From positions 259,620-323,619 of the forward strand of contig NZ_DFBS01000022.1 of NCBI RefSeq assembly GCF_002366715.1: a stretch of DNA of 64,000 bases, in the 5' to 3' direction. The translations under genes were made by a program, and so were the position numbers. Below the pieces are notes generated by a model that worked only from the letters and a program-made list of their open reading frames with translations, did no database searches and was not told the origin of the DNA. The DNA is from Halomonas sp. UBA3074 (GTDB lineage Bacteria; Pseudomonadota; Gammaproteobacteria; Pseudomonadales; Halomonadaceae). Shown one piece after another: positions 44,280-51,460 of this stretch. Position 1 is the stretch's first letter. Each line of letters opens with the position of its first letter.

Positions 44280-45724
44280 ATGATCGACGCTAACTTGGTT
44301 TCCAAGTGATCACAAAGCCGCAGGGCCAACTGCACCAGCGTTAATGTGGGGTTGGCATGGCCTGCGCTGGCAAACACGCTGGAGCCCGCTACGTAAAAAT
44401 TTTCCTGGGCAAACAGTCGACAGTCGCGGTCGACGATCCCTTCTTCTGGCGTAACGCTCATGCGTGTACCACCCATGTGGTGGCGTCCTGCCAGCTCGCC
44501 ATCGGTGGGTAGCTGCACGGGAGTGTCGGCTAACCAGTCAGCCAGCTGTAGCCTGCCTACCTCGTTATCACGCAGATACTCACCCAGCAGTAGCATGCTC
44601 TCACGAATGGTGCGACGGTCAAGCTCAGACTGCTGCCACACCAAGCGGCTGCGGGGTACACCCAGTTTGTCCAGCTCTTGACTGAGTTCGATGCGATTCT
44701 CAAAGCGCGGCTCTTGTTCCCAGGCGGCTCTGAGTACTGCGCCATGTATTACCTTTCCCTGTGCTTGCCATACCCGAAGCCGTCCGGCTAAGGCTGGCGC
44801 TTGTTCCACGAGCTCCTCAATTAGCTCCTGAGTGGCTTCAGCATTCATGCGGTGTAACCGCAGGCCACAATTCAGTATTTGACGCGATTCTAGGGCGTCA
44901 GCGATGGGCGAAAGAAATATATTGTACTCATCGTCCATGCCCAGAGCCGCTGGCTCAAACAGCAGCGCTTTTCCCACCGTGGCGTGGGGGTGCTCCATCC
45001 AATAGCGACCCAGGGTGGCGTGCTGAGGTATTAATTGTCTTTGGGATTGTTGGTTGCACCACAGTAGCAAGCGTGAGTTCTCTATACCGCCGCAGGCCAG
45101 TACAAAATAGCGAGCGCGTACTGAGCGATAATCACCTTGGTAATTTTGAAACGTGGCGCTAATGACGGTGCCATTTTGGGTCTCCAGCGCCATTAAATTG
45201 GCCGTAAGACAGCACTCAAGCGTGGTCGATTCGCGTAGCGTTTCAGCGTACTTATCTTTCAAGCGTGTCGGGTTGCCCAGTGAAAAATAGATGCGCTTCA
45301 ATCCAGCACCAGGAACAGTCTGGTCGGCGGGGGGCACTTCTAAGTCGAGTAACTTGGCGGCAGTGCGATAGTAGGGTGATAGCGCTCCCCGCTCAATTGG
45401 CCATGCTGTCTCGCTGGCAGCTGCCTTGGCGCGAAAGTCATAGCCGTCTAGCGGGCGACAAACGCCGCCCCAATGGTTAGTAGATCCCCCTAAATAGCGC
45501 AGTCGAGCACCATAAAGAGGAATATAGGGGTCGCCGACGACGTCGCCTCGATAACACTCCTGAGAGCGTTCGCTGTAATCAGCGTCGCCACCTTCGCACA
45601 GCAACACGCGGTGCCCTCGCTCGGAAAGTGTGACCGCCATGGAAATGCCCGCTGCGCCAGCGCCGATTATACAAACATCAAAAGCGTCGCTGTCTTCGCT
45701 GATCTGTTCAAAATCGATGTACAT
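44276..45724 (-). CDS. GMC-family FAD-dependent oxidoreductase
   Basis: This 482-residue flavoprotein has the Rossmann FAD motif at the N-terminus (CIIGAGAAGISMAV, about 17-30), the second FAD-contact segment LGGSTNHWGG near residue 76, and the C-terminal active-site region with GRHHMGGTRMS and the His-Asn pair in GHANPTLT near residue 460. Its substrate, an alcohol or sugar, is unknown. It is shorter than typical choline or alcohol oxidases and resembles the large subunit of membrane-linked dehydrogenases. Its ATG is fused to the stop of a 59-residue Tat-signal ORF (TGATG), with no clear ribosome site of its own. The pair lies antisense between apaG and apaH. Confidence 0.9.
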   Translation of the reverse strand: MYIDFEQISEDSDAFDVCIIGAGAAGISMAVTLSERGHRVLLCEGGDADYSERSQECYRGDVVGDPYIPLYGARLRYLGGSTNHWGGVCRPLDGYDFRAKAAASETAWPIERGALSPYYRTAAKLLDLEVPPADQTVPGAGLKRIYFSLGNPTRLKDKYAETLRESTTLECCLTANLMALETQNGTVISATFQNYQGDYRSVRARYFVLACGGIENSRLLLWCNQQSQRQLIPQHATLGRYWMEHPHATVGKALLFEPAALGMDDEYNIFLSPIADALESRQILNCGLRLHRMNAEATQELIEELVEQAPALAGRLRVWQAQGKVIHGAVLRAAWEQEPRFENRIELSQELDKLGVPRSRLVWQQSELDRRTIRESMLLLGEYLRDNEVGRLQLADWLADTPVQLPTDGELAGRHHMGGTRMSVTPEEGIVDRDCRLFAQENFYVAGSSVFASAGHANPTLTLVQLALRLCDHLETKLASII

Positions 45725-45903
45725 CAGCGGTCACCCGCCTTGAGCAACCAACCCTTCACCATCACAGGCGCGCTAGCGGGGGAGCGTTGAGTGGCAGATG
45801 CCTGAACGACAGGTAACAGTGCTGTGCCGGGCAGGACCATGGCGCCAATGCCCGCAAGGGTAGCGGCCCGTAGCAGCCCACGTCGGGTAGGATCCATCGA
45901 CAT
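45724..45903 (-). CDS. 59-residue Tat-signal mini-protein coupled to the GMC enzyme
   Basis: Reading the minus strand from ATG 45903 gives a 59-residue ORF. It has a twin-arginine signal (TRRGLLRA at residues 6-13), a hydrophobic stretch (about 14-33, ATLAGIGAMVLPG), and a likely cleavage near VQASA around residue 38. That leaves a mature part of only about 21 residues ending in GWLLKAGDR. AAGGAA lies 13 bases upstream. Its TGA shares a base with the GMC start, which implies coupled translation. In three-subunit GMC dehydrogenases the small subunit carries a Tat signal and drags the flavoprotein across the membrane, but it is normally far larger. The function here is inferred; a miscalled or decayed small subunit is possible. 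Confidence 0.65.
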   Translation of the reverse strand: MSMDPTRRGLLRAATLAGIGAMVLPGTALLPVVQASATQRSPASAPVMVKGWLLKAGDR

Positions 45904-46124
45904 AAAGGTATGTTTTCCTTAACAGGGGGGTGAATCGACATGACTTGCTAGAGTGGCTGGGCTGGCTGATATGTCCTGTGAGAGCGGCCAGTTGAAATTT
46001 ATAGTGATCCAAATCGGCCATTTTCACCAGCGTTATTCGTCCACATACAACCTCAACGACAGGCAGAATAGGCCGCCGAGATGTTAGTATTTAACGCATT
46101 CATTTGCTCAAAAAGGCCTTACGC

Positions 46125-46940
46125 ATGAGTACCTATGCGATCGGCGATTTACATGGCTGTTACGCTGAATTTGTCGCGCTACTGGAAACACTGAGTTTTG
46201 ACCCTCAGCGGGATACGCTTTGGCTGGTGGGTGATTTGATTAACCGTGGCCCTGGTTCTTTAGCGTGCTTGCGAGAAGTGCAGGCGCTCGGCAGCGCTGC
46301 ACGGTGCGTGCTGGGCAATCATGACTTCCACTTACTGGTCGTTGCCCGGGGTGGCGGTAAACTTAAAAAACATGACACGCTGAGCGATATTCTTGACGCT
46401 CCTGACCGCGAGAGGTTGCTGGACTGGCTACAAAGCCAGCCGCTCAGTGTGCTCGAACAGCGCACGCTAATGACCCATGCCGGTCTACTGCCCCAGTGGA
46501 GCGTGCCTCAAACCCAATCATTTGGCCATGAAGTCGAAGCAGCGTTGGCAAGCGATACCTCGGGCGCCTTTTTGACCCAGCTATTTGGCAACCAGCCAGA
46601 CCGCTGGCGCGACGATCTAGATGGGATGGATCGGCTTCGCATGATCGTCAATGTGTTTACCCGAATGCGCTTTATTGATGCCGAGGGGCGTTTGGACTTT
46701 GCCGCCAAAGAAGGGCTTGAAAGTGCCCCAGAGGGCTTTCTACCCTGGTTTCAATACCCCCGTGCAGACGACACACAGCTGTTGTTTGGTCACTGGGCGG
46801 CACTAGAGGGGAGGGCGCCGCATGCGCAGGTGTCGGTCGAAGCGCTGGATACCGGCTGCGTGTGGGGCGGGCGTTTGACTGCGCTAAACCTCGACAGCGG
46901 TGAGCGCACCAGCGTTCCCAGCCGCCAGCGGGGAAACTAG
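46125..46940 (+). CDS. apaH: Symmetrical bis(5'-nucleosyl)-tetraphosphatase
   Basis: This 271-residue metallophosphatase splits diadenosine tetraphosphate into two ADP. The metal-binding sequence is complete: AIGDLHGCYAEF, WLVGDLINRGPGS and LGNHDFHLL, with the later His in MTHAGLLPQW. ATG 46125 follows AAAAAGG and gives the usual N-terminus; the frame is open from 46104. It is separated from apaG by the antisense GMC pair. cca follows after 8 bases. Confidence 0.96.
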   Translation: MSTYAIGDLHGCYAEFVALLETLSFDPQRDTLWLVGDLINRGPGSLACLREVQALGSAARCVLGNHDFHLLVVARGGGKLKKHDTLSDILDAPDRERLLDWLQSQPLSVLEQRTLMTHAGLLPQWSVPQTQSFGHEVEAALASDTSGAFLTQLFGNQPDRWRDDLDGMDRLRMIVNVFTRMRFIDAEGRLDFAAKEGLESAPEGFLPWFQYPRADDTQLLFGHWAALEGRAPHAQVSVEALDTGCVWGGRLTALNLDSGERTSVPSRQRGN

Positions 46941-46948
46941 AGAGCGTT

Positions 46949-48085
46949 ATGGACAAAAATGCGACGCAACAACGCAAGGATACTCGGTTAGCGGGTCTTC
47001 AGGTTTATCGTGTCGGCGGCGCGGTGCGCGATGCGTTGCTCGGTTGGCCGGTTGTCGATAATGATTGGGTCGTGGTGGGCGCCACGCCAGAAGCCATGCG
47101 CAAACGTGGCTTTAAGCCGGTGGGGCGCGATTTTCCGGTGTTTTTGCATCCTGACACCGCCGAGGAGTATGCGCTTGCGCGGACTGAGCGAAAGTCAGGG
47201 CGTGGCTATGCCGGGTTTGAAGTGCATGCCAGCCCTGATGTCACTCTGGAAGAGGATCTGTTACGCCGCGATCTAACCATTAATGCGATTGCCCAGAGCG
47301 TTGAGGGGGAGCTAACCGACCCGTTTAATGGCCAGGGAGATATCGAGCAACGCGTGCTGCGACATATCTCGGTCGCGTTTAGTGAAGATCCATTGCGAGT
47401 TCTGCGCACGGCGCGCTTTCTGGCCCGCTATGCATCGTTGGGGTTTACCATCGCTGACGGGACGTTAGAGTTGATGCGCCAAGTAAGCCGCAGCGGTGAA
47501 CTTGAACACTTGGCCGCCGAGCGGGTGTGGGTAGAAACTGAAAAGGCGCTTGGCGAGCCACGTCCTGAGGTTTATTTCACTACTCTTGAGCGCTGTGAAG
47601 CGCTCCCTGTTTGGTTTTCAGAGCTCATGGGTTCGTTGCTGGCGCAAGGATTGGCGGCAATGCATCTGACGCCTCAGCGCAGTACGTTAGCCGTGGCGCA
47701 TTGGCGTTACGCACAGTTAGTGTCGCCGTTAAGTGCTGAGCAGCGCGATGCCTTGGCGGCGCGGCTCAAGCTGCCGAACCGGGTGGCCCAGTTAGCGCGC
47801 CATACTGCACTCACTCACGCGCTGCTGGCCGTGCCCCTTGAAAGTCAGGGCGTGCTGCACTGGCTGGAACGGTTAGATGGCTGGCGGAAGCCCGAGCAGG
47901 TCGAAGAGCAGCTGGCGCTCGTCTCAATCCTGGCGCCTGAACAAGTAATGCAGCTGAATAATGCTTGGCAAGCGGCTAGTGGGATCAGTCCTCAGGCCTT
48001 AATTGCCGAAGGATATCAAGGTGCAGCGCTGGGTGAGGCGATACGCACACGGCGTGGGCAAGCCGTCGCGGAAGCGATTGAGTAG
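46949..48085 (+). CDS. cca: CCA-adding tRNA nucleotidyltransferase
   Basis: This 378-residue class II nucleotidyltransferase adds or repairs the CCA end of tRNA. The nucleotidyl motif is YRVGGAVRDALLG with the paired carboxylates in DNDWVVVG, and RRDLTINAIA and EDPLRVLRTARFLARY mark motifs C and D. The E. coli enzyme has about 412 residues and a C-terminal HD domain; here the C-terminus is shorter and no HD motif is visible, so the phosphohydrolase side activities are probably absent. It starts 8 bases after apaH. Confidence 0.93.
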   Translation: MDKNATQQRKDTRLAGLQVYRVGGAVRDALLGWPVVDNDWVVVGATPEAMRKRGFKPVGRDFPVFLHPDTAEEYALARTERKSGRGYAGFEVHASPDVTLEEDLLRRDLTINAIAQSVEGELTDPFNGQGDIEQRVLRHISVAFSEDPLRVLRTARFLARYASLGFTIADGTLELMRQVSRSGELEHLAAERVWVETEKALGEPRPEVYFTTLERCEALPVWFSELMGSLLAQGLAAMHLTPQRSTLAVAHWRYAQLVSPLSAEQRDALAARLKLPNRVAQLARHTALTHALLAVPLESQGVLHWLERLDGWRKPEQVEEQLALVSILAPEQVMQLNNAWQAASGISPQALIAEGYQGAALGEAIRTRRGQAVAEAIE

Positions 48086-48089
48086 CCGG

Positions 48090-48638
48090 TTATCGGCGCG
48101 CCGCGGCCAACCGGGGTGCCTCATCCGCCTGGGAGATCCAGCGGCCCCGCCAGCTAAAATTGACTGCCCACAGGCGCTGACTACCGAGCTCGAAGGCTTC
48201 CCATAGTGCCCCATAGGAAGTATCGCTGAGAGGGTGGCGCTCAGTGGGCAGAAGCTCAGCAAGCGGCTGTAGCACGAACGCATTGTGCGTTATTTCGCCA
48301 CGTGGCAGCGTGACGTCATCGATGGTACCGCAGAGGCTGCCCACCGTGAGCAAATCGATATCTAGCGCGCGGGGGCTAAATTTGGCCGTGTTGGCGCGCC
48401 GGCCATGCGCGATTTCCAACTGCTTGCTCCACGCCTGAAGCTCGCCAGGGGACCAGTCACTGTGAAAGGCCACCACTAGGTTATAGAAGTTGCGGTTGTC
48501 GATAAAACCGACAGGCTCGCTTTCAAACACACGCGAAATTTGCAGCGCGCCAAACGTATCAGCAAGCACATCGAGGCAGTAGCGAATATGCCGTACAGGC
48601 TCGATATTGCTTCCTAAACTAACCGTCACCAGCTTCAT
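48090..48638 (-). CDS. folK: 6-hydroxymethyl-7,8-dihydropterin pyrophosphokinase
   Basis: This 182-residue enzyme transfers pyrophosphate from ATP to the dihydropterin in folate synthesis. Family landmarks are VSLGSNIEPVRHIRYCLDVL at the start, VAFHSDWSPGELQAW, and the metal-binding PRALDIDLLT near residue 90. It overlaps folB by 4 bases (ATGA), so two consecutive folate steps are translationally coupled. It converges with cca across 4 bases. The last 25 residues are not conserved family sequence. Confidence 0.93.
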   Translation of the reverse strand: MKLVTVSLGSNIEPVRHIRYCLDVLADTFGALQISRVFESEPVGFIDNRNFYNLVVAFHSDWSPGELQAWSKQLEIAHGRRANTAKFSPRALDIDLLTVGSLCGTIDDVTLPRGEITHNAFVLQPLAELLPTERHPLSDTSYGALWEAFELGSQRLWAVNFSWRGRWISQADEAPRLAAARR

Positions 48639-49015
48639 GCGCTGGGCCCCTGCGTTGCCTCTGATAAAGTGCCGCGGGTGATTTCCAGACCGACGCTGGC
48701 CGCGTTAGGCACCGCGCCGGGCTTACGCACAGTGAGGCGTAACCAGGTAACAGGGAATTCTGAGCGCAGACACTCTGCGAGGCGTTCGGCGAAGGTTTCG
48801 ACCAAGGCGAATTGATGCTCGTTGGCAAATTGTTGAATGCGCTGACAAATGGCGGCGTAATCCAGGGTCAGACGTAAATCGTCGGTAGCCGCCGCTGAGC
48901 GTATATCGGTCGCCAAGACTAAATCTAAGCTTAGCGACTGTTGAATAGAGCGCTCCCAATCATAGACACCGATGACGGTATCGACCTTCAACGCTTCAAT
49001 CAAAATACGATCCAT
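48635..49015 (-). CDS. folB: Dihydroneopterin aldolase
   Basis: This 126-residue enzyme of the tunnelling fold cleaves dihydroneopterin to the FolK substrate. The opening DRILIEALKVDTVIGVYDWER, the LDYAAICQRIQQF helix and the catalytic-site LVETFAERLAE with the following lysine in RLTVRKPGAVPNA are all present. It is the first gene of the folB-folK pair and diverges from plsY across about 100 bases. Confidence 0.94.
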   Translation of the reverse strand: MDRILIEALKVDTVIGVYDWERSIQQSLSLDLVLATDIRSAAATDDLRLTLDYAAICQRIQQFANEHQFALVETFAERLAECLRSEFPVTWLRLTVRKPGAVPNAASVGLEITRGTLSEATQGPSA

Positions 49016-49118
49016 TTTGCCTTCCCCTGCTGCAACAAGCCGGCGATTGTACGTTAGGATGGGGCTAAACGACAGCGGACCGGGCTAACAGCACGGTCTA
49101 CAACGCGAGCAGAGCGTC

Positions 49119-49691
49119 ATGCTATGGATAGTGGTGGGGTATTTAAGCGGCAGTTGGCTGGCAGCACTGAGCGTTTGCCGCCTGGCTGGCGTGGGTGACC
49201 CTCGTCAACATGGCTCGTTTAACCCAGGCTTTTCTAACGTGCTGCGCCTGTATGGCCCCCGCTTGGCGGCAGCGACACTGCTGCTAGACGCCTTAAAAGC
49301 TATGCCTGCCGTGCTGGGTGTCAAACTCATGAATTGCCCGATATGGATGCAGGGGTTGGTTGGGTTAGCGGTGTTATTAGGCCACAGCTTCCCACTCTGG
49401 CACGGCTTTCGTGGCGGAAAGGCGGTTGCCAGTGCATTTGGAGCGCTGCTGGTATTGGTGCCGAATGTCGCGCTACTCACTGCGTTGGTATGGGCACTGC
49501 TGGTTTGGCAGCTAAAGACGGCGGCGATGGCTTCACTAATGAGTGCTTTGGTGGCGCCGCCGATATGCGCGTGGCTGGCGCCTGAGTATTTTATAGTAGT
49601 TGGCGGCTTCAGTTTGTTGGTGCTGGCTCGCCACGGGCTCAATATTCGTCGACTGCGTCGCGGTGAAGAGCCGCCGTTTCGCGGCTCGTAG
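49119..49691 (+). CDS. plsY: Glycerol-3-phosphate acyltransferase PlsY
   Basis: This 190-residue inner-membrane enzyme transfers acyl groups from acyl-phosphate to glycerol 3-phosphate, the first step of phospholipid synthesis. It has about five membrane segments. Motif 1 appears as GSFNPGFSNVLR and motif 2 as GHSFPLWHGFRGGKAVA; motif 1 is somewhat diverged from the usual GSxNxGATN form. It stands between divergent folB and convergent tsaD, whose stop lies 5 bases away. The conserved plsY-folB-tsaD neighbourhood supports the call. Confidence 0.92.
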   Translation: MLWIVVGYLSGSWLAALSVCRLAGVGDPRQHGSFNPGFSNVLRLYGPRLAAATLLLDALKAMPAVLGVKLMNCPIWMQGLVGLAVLLGHSFPLWHGFRGGKAVASAFGALLVLVPNVALLTALVWALLVWQLKTAAMASLMSALVAPPICAWLAPEYFIVVGGFSLLVLARHGLNIRRLRRGEEPPFRGS

Positions 49692-49696
49692 CGCTG

Positions 49697-50752
49697 CTAG
49701 CTGTCAGCAACCGTCGGCGGCGTCAGTTGGTTCAGCGGCCAGCGGGGCGTCGCCTGCATGAGACCGGGGGTATCGCTTTCGCCTGCGGCAAGGCGTTGAG
49801 CACCCACGTAGGCAATCATGGCGCCGTTATCGGTGCAGAACCGACCGCGCGGATAGTAGGCGCGCGCCTGACGCTTTTGACACTCGACCTGTAGCCGCTC
49901 GCGCAGCCGATGATTGGCGCTAACGCCACCCGCCACTACCAAGCGCTTGAGGCCGGTTTGATCCAGCGCCCGACGGCACTTAATCACTAGCGTATCGACA
50001 ACGGCTTCTTCAAAAGCGCGGGCTACATCGGCGCGCGCTTGATCGTCGAGTTCGCCAGCTGCCTCTAATTGGCGAATGGCCGTCATGGTATGGGTTTTCA
50101 AGCCTGAAAAACTAAAGTCGAGCCCGGGCCGGTCGGTCATGGGTCGTGGGAAGCGAAAGCGTTTGGGGTTGCCCTGCTCTGCGAGTTTGGCCACCAGAGG
50201 GCCTCCCGGGTAGGCCAGACCCAGCATCTTGGCCGCTTTATCAAACGCTTCGCCTGCAGCGTCATCCACCGATTCACCGAGCAGTTCATAACGGCCCAGC
50301 CCCTGCACTTCGACAAGCTGGGTGTGACCGCCCGAAACCAGCAGGGCCACAAACGGAAACTCCGGTGGTTCATCTTCCAGCATCGGTGCCAGCAAATGGC
50401 CCTCCATGTGGTGGACGCCCAGCACGGGAATATTTAATGCCCGTGCCATGCCGTGAGCGGTGCTGGCGCCCACCATTAATGCGCCGACTAAGCCTGGGCC
50501 TGCTGTGTAGGTAATGCCGTCCAGATCATGGCGCGTCAAGTTGGCGTCGCTAAGCACCTGCTCGATCAACGGCAGCAGCTTGCGGGTATGGTCCCGGGAG
50601 GCGAGCTCGGGGACTACACCGCCAAATTCGGCATGCATGGCGATTTGACTATATAGCGCATCGGCAAGTAGCCCTTTGCCGCCGATGAGCGAGGTATCGT
50701 AAAGCGCGACGCCCGTTTCGTCACAGGATGTTTCAATGCCCAAAACACGCAT
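49697..50752 (-). CDS. tsaD: tRNA threonylcarbamoyladenosine biosynthesis protein TsaD
   Basis: This 351-residue protein transfers the threonylcarbamoyl group onto A37 of ANN-decoding tRNAs, working with TsaB and TsaE. It has the ASKHA-fold start VLGIETSCDETGVA, the metal-binding pair His115 and His119 in HHMEGHLLA, LLVSGGHTQLVE, and FCTDNGAMIA near the C-terminus. It diverges from rpsU, the usual arrangement in gammaproteobacteria. The ATG has a modest ribosome site (AAAGAG region). Confidence 0.96.
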   Translation of the reverse strand: MRVLGIETSCDETGVALYDTSLIGGKGLLADALYSQIAMHAEFGGVVPELASRDHTRKLLPLIEQVLSDANLTRHDLDGITYTAGPGLVGALMVGASTAHGMARALNIPVLGVHHMEGHLLAPMLEDEPPEFPFVALLVSGGHTQLVEVQGLGRYELLGESVDDAAGEAFDKAAKMLGLAYPGGPLVAKLAEQGNPKRFRFPRPMTDRPGLDFSFSGLKTHTMTAIRQLEAAGELDDQARADVARAFEEAVVDTLVIKCRRALDQTGLKRLVVAGGVSANHRLRERLQVECQKRQARAYYPRGRFCTDNGAMIAYVGAQRLAAGESDTPGLMQATPRWPLNQLTPPTVADS

Positions 50753-50964
50753 AAAGAGCGACTCATTAAAGATATAAAGGTAAAATCATCAAGGCCATAG
50801 TTTAGCATTGTCGCCACCGGTGAGCGTAAGCATTTGCAAAGATAGCCAGTGACGACTAGACTACTGTGCGCTGTAAAACTGGGTCGTACACCGCGTTTCA
50901 AATCGAAATTTTGCGATGTACGTACTATCCGAACTCAAGACTCCTTAAGGTAGGTGAGTGCTTA

Positions 50965-51180
50965 ATGCCTTCTGTAAAAGTACGTGATAACGAGCCGTTT
51001 GACGTCGCCCTGCGTCGCTTCAAGCGTTCTTGCGAAAAAGCCGGTGTTCTCTCTGAAGTACGCCGCCGCGAGCACTATGAGAAGCCGACTGCTGAGCGTA
51101 AACGCAAAGCGGCAGCTGCCGTAAAACGCCACGCTAAGAAAGTTCAGCGTGAGCAAAAGCGTTTCGAACGGCTCTATTGA
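50965..51180 (+). CDS. rpsU: 30S ribosomal protein S21
   Basis: This 71-residue basic protein is S21, located near the anti-Shine-Dalgarno end of 16S rRNA. The start MPSVKVRDNEPFDVALRRF and the very basic C-terminus are nearly identical to other gammaproteobacterial copies. ATG 50965 is chosen; the frame is open from 50866 but the extension is not ribosomal sequence. It is the first gene of the rpsU-dnaG-rpoD operon and is followed by an internal terminator. Confidence 0.97.
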   Translation: MPSVKVRDNEPFDVALRRFKRSCEKAGVLSEVRRREHYEKPTAERKRKAAAAVKRHAKKVQREQKRFERLY

Positions 51181-51228
51181 TCCGTACCCGAGGGGGCCTG
51201 CGCTGTTAGCTGGTCGTCTCAAGAGGGA

Positions 51229-51262
51229 TGCCAAGCGGCCGCCACTAGGTGGCCGTTTGTTT
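51229..51262 (+). terminator. Internal terminator/attenuator between rpsU and dnaG
   Basis: A short GC-rich hairpin built on CGGCC (51236-51240) and GGCCG (51251-51255), extended by A-T pairs, is followed by TTTGTTTT. It lies about 50 bases past rpsU, where the E. coli operon also has a partial terminator that keeps primase levels low. An alternative fold pairs GCCAC with GTGGC. Confidence 0.65.
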
Positions 51263-51365
51263 TGGACTGTCGTTTTTTCAAAGCTGCCGTTACCCATGAT
51301 TTTCACTGCTCAGAGTGCCCTTGCGTGGCAATGACCTGATGATCTTGAATGGTGTTTTCAAAAGC

Positions 51366-51418
51366 AGCTTTTAAAAAATAGTTTTTAGAAATAGTTTTTA
51401 GCAACAGTTTTTAAAAAC
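51366..51418. repeat. A/T-rich 13-bp tandem repeat upstream of dnaG
   Basis: Four consecutive copies of a unit like AGTTTTTAGAAAT are seen: a 14-base variant at 51366-51379, then 51380-51392, 51393-51405 and 51406-51418. The array ends about 40 bases before the dnaG start. It lies between the attenuator and the primase gene, so it is part of the dnaG leader. Confidence 0.8.
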
Positions 51419-51460
51419 AGTCCCGAAAGTTAGCGCGTTGCGCGAGGATGCCCGACGTTC

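Noticed and set aside
44276..45903. The Tat ORF and GMC gene as one protein broken by a frameshift.
   Set aside because: The GMC frame has a stop codon three codons before its ATG and its N-terminus is complete up to the FAD motif. The TGATG overlap is better explained by coupled translation of two products, although this is not excluded.
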